Of a stretch of DNA of 9,927 nucleotides, positions 6,188-9,927 are shown one piece after another (the stretch's first letter is position 1; each line of letters begins with the position of its first letter). Source of the stretch: JANMQK01 sp031370485 (GTDB lineage Bacteria > Acidobacteriota > Polarisedimenticolia > Gp22-AA2); contig JANMQK010000007.1 of NCBI GenBank assembly GCA_031370485.1, positions 1 to 9,927 on the forward strand, in the 5' to 3' direction. The notes beneath the pieces were generated by a model that saw only the letters and a program-made list of their open reading frames with translations, had not been told where the DNA came from and made no database searches. The position numbers were made by a program, and so were the translations under genes.

Positions 6188-7510
6188 CTAGGCGAGCGTC
6201 CGGGCGAGCGTGTCTTCTCCGCTGGCGGCCGTGACCCGGACGGTGAGTAGACGGTTGAAATAGTCGCCGGCGGGGCGGTCCCCCGGATCGATCCCCAGGT
6301 CGATGAAGTTGTCCGACAGGGCGCGCAGCCGCCCGTCCGGCCTTATTTCCCGCAGCGCGAGCACGGAGAGGTCGCGGTCCACGAAGCCGCGGCGGAACTG
6401 CAGGGAGAGTTCCTGCCCGAGCGCCCGCAGCCGCGCGCTGCGTTCCTTGATCACCGCGGGGGGGACCGGGTCCGGCAACCCCGCGGCGTGCGTGCCCGGC
6501 CGCGCCGAATAAGAAAAGACATGCAGGTAGTTGAGGGGTGACGCCTCGATGAACTGCCGGGTCGTCTCGAACTCGGCGTCGGTTTCTCCGGGAAAACCGA
6601 CGATGACGTCGGCCCCGAGGCCGATGTCCGGAACGGCCTGCCGCAGGCCGAGGACGACGCGGGCGTAGTCGGCGGTCCGGTAGGGGCGCCGCATGCGGGC
6701 GAGGACCGCGTCGCAACCGGACTGAATAGGGACCTGGAGGTGCCGCGCCAGCCTCGCTCCGCTTCGGGCAAGGAGGGCCTGCACTTCAGACGTGACTGTC
6801 TTCGGCTCGAGAGAGTTGAGACGCAACCGGCCGAGGCCCGGAACGGCGAGCGCTCTCTCGATGAGGTCGTGCAGCCTGATGGGCGGGTCGAGATCCCGGC
6901 CGTAGTCCCCGGTGTTGACCCCGGTGAAGACGATCTCCCGGTAGCCCGCGTCAGCGAGCCGCTCGATCTCGCGAATCACCTCACCGGGCGGAACGCTCCG
7001 GCTGTCGCCGCGGACGGCCGGGATGATGCAGTACGAGCAGCGCAGGTCGCAGCCGTCCTGGACCTTGAGGTAGGCGCGCGTCCGGCCCCCCTCCTCGAAC
7101 GGCGGATCGCAGGCCCCCGTCGCGCCCAACGCCCCCAGCGAGTCGCGGGGCGGCGTCCCGGGCAGGCCGAGCGCCATGGCGGCGAGGGACTCGACGCGTG
7201 ACGCCTGGTCACGCATCCCGACCACATGATCGATGCCCGGAAGACCCGCGAGCGCGGCGGGCTCGCGCTCCGCGTAGCATCCCGTGGCGATCAGCGTGGC
7301 GCGCGGGTTCAATCGCCGCAGCCGGCGGGCGATCTGACGAGCCTCGCGGTCGGCGCCGCCGGTCACGGTGCAGGTGTTCAGGACGACGATGTCGGCCTCT
7401 CCGGAGTCGGAAAGCCGCCGCAGGCCGAGGCCGCGCAAGCGGGCCTCAAGGGTCGAGGAGTCGGCCTGGTTGAGCTTGCAGCCGAGGGTGACGATCCTGT
7501 AGGTCGGCAC
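6188..7510 (-). CDS. mtaB: tRNA t6A37 methylthiotransferase MtaB
   Basis: A 440-residue radical-SAM methylthiotransferase that converts t6A to ms2t6A at position 37 of tRNAs reading ANN codons. The N-terminal MTTase domain has the three cluster cysteines C11 (TLGCKLNQ), C47 (NTCTVT) and C78 (TGCYAE). The radical-SAM core has C154-x3-C158-x2-C161 (DGCDLRCSYC) for the second 4Fe-4S cluster and S-adenosylmethionine, followed by IIPAVRGDSRSVP, EIVFTGVNTGDYG, LRLNSLEP, HLQVPIQSGCDAVLARMRRPY and DVIVGFPGETDAEF, all typical. The C-terminal 60-70 residues have the place and size of the TRAM RNA-binding domain. The TLGCKLNQ and VNTGDYG forms favour MtaB over MiaB or RimO. All six key cysteines are present and length is normal. 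The start is a GTG only 3 bp after the purE stop, so it is almost certainly transcribed and perhaps translationally coupled with purE. Confidence 0.95.
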   Translation of the reverse strand: MPTYRIVTLGCKLNQADSSTLEARLRGLGLRRLSDSGEADIVVLNTCTVTGGADREARQIARRLRRLNPRATLIATGCYAEREPAALAGLPGIDHVVGMRDQASRVESLAAMALGLPGTPPRDSLGALGATGACDPPFEEGGRTRAYLKVQDGCDLRCSYCIIPAVRGDSRSVPPGEVIREIERLADAGYREIVFTGVNTGDYGRDLDPPIRLHDLIERALAVPGLGRLRLNSLEPKTVTSEVQALLARSGARLARHLQVPIQSGCDAVLARMRRPYRTADYARVVLGLRQAVPDIGLGADVIVGFPGETDAEFETTRQFIEASPLNYLHVFSYSARPGTHAAGLPDPVPPAVIKERSARLRALGQELSLQFRRGFVDRDLSVLALREIRPDGRLRALSDNFIDLGIDPGDRPAGDYFNRLLTVRVTAASGEDTLARTLA

Positions 7511-7513
7511 GGT

Positions 7514-8089
7514 TCAGGAGCCGGACGGGCGCGGCGGCTTCTTGAGCGCGCGATTGGTCGCGGCCACCTTGTCGGCCATCTCGTCCTTGAGCCGGTGGAG
7601 CTTCCGGCGAAGACCGGGGTCGACGGTGGCGAGGATCTGGGCAGCGAGGATGGCGGCGTTGCGCGCGCCGGACTTGCCGATCGCCATGGTGGCGACCGGG
7701 ACTCCCCCGGGCATCTGCACGGTCGAAAGAAGCGCGTCGAGTCCCTGCAGGCTCGAGGAGGGAAGCGGCACCCCGATGACGGGAAGGGTCGTGTGGGCAG
7801 CCACAACACCGGCGAGATGGGCCGCGTGCCCGGCGCCGACGATCGCCACCCCGAAGCCGTTCGCCTCGAGCTCGCGGGCGAAACGCGCCGTGGCTTCGGG
7901 CGAGCGGTGCGCGCTGGTTACGTCGATTTCGTGAGGAATGCCGAGGTCGGCCAGGGTCCGCGCGGCCTCCTGCATGACGCTCATGTCGCTGTCGCTGCCC
8001 ATCGCCACCCATACCTTGAGCGATGAGCGCTTCCCGGACGAGGCGCGGTTTTCCGCTATCCGGGGGCTTTTCCTGAGGCGTTGCGGCAC
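7514..8089 (-). CDS. purE: N5-carboxyaminoimidazole ribonucleotide mutase PurE
   Basis: A 191-residue PurE, which moves the carboxyl group of N5-CAIR to give CAIR in de novo purine synthesis; a cytosolic oligomer. Visible motifs are VWVAMGSDSDMSVM (the phosphate-binding start), TSAHRSPE with the expected catalytic His at 61, the loop GAGHAAHLAGVVAAHTTLPVIGVP, the conserved LDALLSTVQMPGGVPVATMAIGKSGARNAA and AAQIL. The loop has GHAAHL where the Escherichia and Bacillus enzymes have GGAAHL. About 25 basic residues precede the conserved core; they are kept because the GTG at 8089 has a strong GGAGGG six bases upstream, while no better internal start is seen. Its partner PurK, if present, is outside the window, so class I versus a CO2-using type is inferred from motifs only. 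It is followed by mtaB after 3 bp. Confidence 0.95.
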   Translation of the reverse strand: MPQRLRKSPRIAENRASSGKRSSLKVWVAMGSDSDMSVMQEAARTLADLGIPHEIDVTSAHRSPEATARFARELEANGFGVAIVGAGHAAHLAGVVAAHTTLPVIGVPLPSSSLQGLDALLSTVQMPGGVPVATMAIGKSGARNAAILAAQILATVDPGLRRKLHRLKDEMADKVAATNRALKKPPRPSGS

Positions 8090-8095
8090 GATTCA

Positions 8096-8101
8096 CCCTC
8101 C
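8096..8101 (-). promoter_or_regulatory. Ribosome-binding site deciding the purE GTG start
   Basis: Minus-strand GGAGGG lies six bases before the GTG at 8089. It supports the long form of PurE with a basic N-terminal extension instead of an internal start at the conserved core. Confidence 0.7.
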
Positions 8102-8133
8102 GCCGGGGCCGGTTCAGGCTCCGAAAAACGCCG

Positions 8134-8142
8134 ATTGTAGCA
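8134..8142 (-). promoter_or_regulatory. Putative extended -10 promoter of purE-mtaB
   Basis: On the minus strand TGC directly precedes TACAAT, giving an extended -10 element (TGnTACAAT, five of six for the hexamer). No good -35 lies 16-18 bp upstream, as expected for this class. Initiation near 8127 would leave a leader of about 38 bases before purE. It suggests purE-mtaB can be expressed apart from the gene upstream. Confidence 0.5.
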
Positions 8143-8177
8143 GATGGGCCGCGCGGTGAGGGCGGGGTCGGCCTGAC

Positions 8178-8435
8178 TCAGGCGAGCTGTTGCTTCACGG
8201 CGGAGCGAATCGGCTCTTCGCAGGCGCACCGCGTCAGCAGGCGGTTGCAGGCGAAGCAGTAGCCATGCGTCGCGAAATAGTCGGCCATCTCCTCCTGCCA
8301 GGCGTCGATGAACCCGACTTTCTCGTAGTCGGTCATGCTGCTCACCTCGATCAGCAGGCGGATGTTCTCTCGCGACTCGTGATAAGTTCTCAGCAGCTCG
8401 AAGATGCTCTTGCCGTTTGGACTTGACGCGACCAC
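8178..8435 (-). CDS. Small Cys-rich protein of unknown function
   Basis: An 85-residue protein between purD and purE that I do not recognise. Residues 1-50 are mainly helical and acidic (SIFELLRTYHESRENIRLLIEV, then TDYEKVGFIDAWQEEMADYF). A compact Cys motif follows, with C60-x2-C63-x6-C70-x-C72 (YCFACNRLLTRCAC), which could bind one zinc ion or an iron-sulfur cluster. It ends in a short tail, with no signal peptide or membrane segment. The start chosen is GTG at 8435, because AAGGAG (8443-8448) lies seven bases upstream; the ATG at 8441 in the same frame is only one base from that site. A near-consensus promoter precedes it, with an expected leader of about 20 bases. The strong promoter and ribosome-binding site make it a real gene in my view; a purine-linked role is only suggested by its neighbours. 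Confidence 0.72.
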   Translation of the reverse strand: MVASSPNGKSIFELLRTYHESRENIRLLIEVSSMTDYEKVGFIDAWQEEMADYFATHGYCFACNRLLTRCACEEPIRSAVKQQLA

Positions 8436-8442
8436 GGGCATT

Positions 8443-8448
8443 CTCCTT
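8443..8448 (-). promoter_or_regulatory. Ribosome-binding site of the small Cys-rich gene
   Basis: Minus-strand AAGGAG sits 7 bases before GTG 8435 and only 1 base before ATG 8441, so spacing favours the GTG as the true start. Confidence 0.65.
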
Positions 8449-8463
8449 GAACAAACCAAGGGA

Positions 8464-8492
8464 ATACTAGCACTTGGACGGGTGGTACTCAA
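8464..8492 (-). promoter_or_regulatory. Putative sigma-70-type promoter of the small Cys-rich gene
   Basis: On the minus strand TTGAGT (8492-8487) and TAGTAT (8469-8464) are separated by exactly 17 bp. It overlaps the end of purD, so the small gene can be made independently of purD. Initiation near 8457 gives a leader of about 20 bases. Confidence 0.6.
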
Positions 8493-9811
8493 GCGGGACG
8501 CACCCCGGTTCGCGGTGGAGGATCCGCACCGGGGGCGGCGGCCACGGCGTCCCTGGCGATGTCCTTACGAAGCTGCTTCCCCGCGAAACGCACCCGCCCG
8601 GCCGCGGAATAGCAGCGCTTCGCCGCCTCGGCGAACCCCGCCCCGATCGCCGTGACAGCCAGGACGCGGCCTCCGGCGGTCACGATGCCGCCATTCTCCA
8701 TGCGCGTGGCCGCATGGAAAACCTGGACCCCCTCGGTTCCTTCCGCGGCCTCGAGTCCCTCGATCGGGTGGCCGGTCTCGTAGGCTCCCGGATACCCCGA
8801 CGAGGCCAGGACGACGCAAACGGCGCGCTCCTTGCGCCAGGTGATCCGGGTCTCCGCGAGACGCCCGGCGATAGTGGCCTGCAGGACCGGCACCAGATCG
8901 CTCTCGAGCCGCGCCGCGATCAGCTCGGCTTCGGGATCGCCGAAGCGCGCGTTGAACTCCAGTACCATCGGTCCCTCGCGGGTCAGCATCAGCCCCGCGT
9001 AAAGGACCCCCTGGTACGGGCGGCCTTCCCTCGCGAGGCCGCCGACGGTGGGGACGAGCACCGAATCGCGGACCGTGCGGAAGATGGCGGCATTGACATG
9101 GACCGAGGGGGAGTAGCCGCCCATCCCGCCGGTGTTCGGGCCGGTGTCGGCGTCGCCGAGGCGCTTGTAGTCCTGGCAGGTCTCGAGAGGCAGCACGCTC
9201 TCGCCGTCCGACAGGCCGAAAAACGACACCTCGAGCCCGGACAGGCAGTCCTCGATCAGGACCCGGGCGCCCGCCAGACCGAACCGCCGCTCGACGAGCA
9301 TCGTCTCGATGGCCCGGTCCGCTTCATTCGCGTCCATGGCGACGACGACCCCCTTGCCCGCCGCCAGGCCGTCCGCTTTCAGGACCACCGGGAAACCCTT
9401 CTTTCGCTTCCTGAGGATCGCGCGCGCCTCCTCGGCGCTGTCCGCCACCGCGAACCCTGCGGTCGGGATCCCGTGCCGCGTCATGAATTCCTTGGCGAAG
9501 ACCTTGCTCGATTCGATCTCCGCCGCGGCCCGGGTCGGCCCGAAGATCGGCAGCCCCCGCTTCCCGAATTCGTCCACGATCCCCAGGCTGAGCGGCAGCT
9601 CGGGCCCGACGATTGTCAGGTCGATCTTTTGGGTGGCCGCGAAATCGGCCATCTCGATGATGGAGGAGGGATCGATCGCGGGGCACTTGGCCAGCCGCGC
9701 GATGCCGGCGTTGCCGGGGGCGCAGTGGAGCTCCTTCACGAGCGGGCTTTTCCGAATCGCCCACGACAGGGCGTGTTCGCGAGCGCCGCTTCCAACGATG
9801 AGGATCTTCAT
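8489..9811 (-). CDS. purD: Phosphoribosylamine-glycine ligase (GAR synthetase) PurD
   Basis: A 440-residue cytosolic enzyme that joins glycine to 5-phosphoribosylamine using ATP, the second step of de novo purine synthesis. The N-domain opens with KILIVGSGAREHAL and CAPGNAGIA (about residues 2-40). The ATP-grasp region contains FGPTRAAAEIESSKVFAKEFM, GFPVVLKADGLAAGKGVVVA (ATP-binding loop), LIEDCLSGLEVSFF, DYKRLGDADTGPNTGGMGGYSP and the magnesium-binding EFNARFGDPE. The C-terminal domain follows, with a short Pro-rich tail. Length is normal (about 430). ATG at 9811 begins directly with the conserved KILIVG strand, so the start is secure, although the Shine-Dalgarno is poor. A near-consensus promoter ends only about 14 bases before it, so the transcript may have almost no leader. 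It is followed by the small Cys-rich gene and purE in the same direction. Confidence 0.97.
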   Translation of the reverse strand: MKILIVGSGAREHALSWAIRKSPLVKELHCAPGNAGIARLAKCPAIDPSSIIEMADFAATQKIDLTIVGPELPLSLGIVDEFGKRGLPIFGPTRAAAEIESSKVFAKEFMTRHGIPTAGFAVADSAEEARAILRKRKKGFPVVLKADGLAAGKGVVVAMDANEADRAIETMLVERRFGLAGARVLIEDCLSGLEVSFFGLSDGESVLPLETCQDYKRLGDADTGPNTGGMGGYSPSVHVNAAIFRTVRDSVLVPTVGGLAREGRPYQGVLYAGLMLTREGPMVLEFNARFGDPEAELIAARLESDLVPVLQATIAGRLAETRITWRKERAVCVVLASSGYPGAYETGHPIEGLEAAEGTEGVQVFHAATRMENGGIVTAGGRVLAVTAIGAGFAEAAKRCYSAAGRVRFAGKQLRKDIARDAVAAAPGADPPPRTGVRPA

Positions 9812-9825
9812 GGATGGCCGGCGGC

Positions 9826-9855
9826 ATTATTCCACGGCGATTTTCCGACCGTCAA
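9826..9855 (-). promoter_or_regulatory. Putative sigma-70-type promoter of purD with very short leader
   Basis: On the minus strand TTGACG (9855-9850, five of six) and AATAAT (9831-9826, five of six) lie 18 bp apart. Initiation about seven bases after the -10 would leave only about 7 bases before the purD ATG, which agrees with the lack of a good Shine-Dalgarno there. Confidence 0.6.
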
Positions 9856-9872
9856 GGACGCACGTCCCGAGA

Positions 9873-9925
9873 CGCGAAGCGCCGTGCCCCGCGCCCACCG
9901 GGCACGGGTCCGGTGTCGCTTCGCG
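9873..9925. repeat. Nested GC-rich inverted repeat at window edge
   Basis: Outer arms CGCGAAGCG (9873-9881) and CGCTTCGCG (9917-9925) enclose inner arms CGTGCCC (9883-9889) and GGGCACG (9900-9906), all perfect. The arms are joined by one base on the left and ten on the right, so the folded form would have an asymmetric bulge. It lies upstream of the purD promoter. It could be the terminator-like end of a gene right of the window or a dispersed palindromic repeat; no T-run is visible within the window. Confidence 0.5.
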
Positions 9926-9927
9926 AC

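Noticed and set aside
7226..8026. A 266-codon plus-strand open frame
   Set aside because: It is antisense to mtaB and purE, both certain from motifs, and has no recognisable domain.

Overview
The window is about 9.9 kb of GC-rich bacterial DNA with tightly packed genes, several GTG starts and short or overlapping junctions. The strong GC bias in third codon positions, the archaic chaperone-usher pilus genes with spore-coat-U (SCPU) subunits, and the mix of housekeeping genes suggest a Gram-negative, didermic bacterium. An Acidobacteriota or Myxococcota/Desulfobacterota-like source is plausible, but the sequence alone does not settle the phylum. There is no sign of a phage, plasmid, insertion sequence, CRISPR array or RNA gene.

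Layout. Positions 2-358 (+) hold the C-terminal end of a DEDDy 3'-5' exonuclease-like protein cut by the window edge. Positions 396-4956 (-) form a compact five-gene chaperone-usher operon. In transcription order it encodes an SCPU pilin (4956-4432), a periplasmic chaperone (4409-3609), a short divergent SCPU-like subunit (3598-3212), an outer-membrane usher (3199-875) and a second full SCPU protein (878-396). A 456-bp intergenic region (4957-5412) carries a long dyad (5107-5146) and separates this operon from a divergent pair: an HU-family DNA-binding protein (5413-5688) and a protein that looks like a degenerate COQ7/ferritin-like helical bundle (5702-6166). Positions 6188-9811 (-) hold purD, a small Cys-rich protein of unknown function, purE and mtaB. 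A GC-rich inverted repeat closes the right edge (9873-9925).

How the genes work together. The five pilus genes are enough in principle to make a secreted fibre: three exported subunits, the chaperone that carries them and the usher that threads them out. The third SCPU protein has only a few residues between its signal peptide and its first Cys, so it appears to lack the N-terminal donor strand that the other two have. That fits a terminal (tip) subunit and replaces the two-domain tip adhesin of the well-known Csu system. PurD and PurE catalyse two steps of de novo purine synthesis. MtaB modifies t6A37 of tRNAs and follows purE by 3 bp, so these two are probably co-transcribed. Reasonable sigma-70-like promoters can be seen before purD, the small Cys-rich gene, purE and HU.

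The most interesting points are the minimal pilus with its donor-strand-less subunit, the ferritin-like protein that has lost its expected metal ligands next to HU, and the dyad in the divergent promoter region. None of this amounts to a clearly new defence or mobile system.
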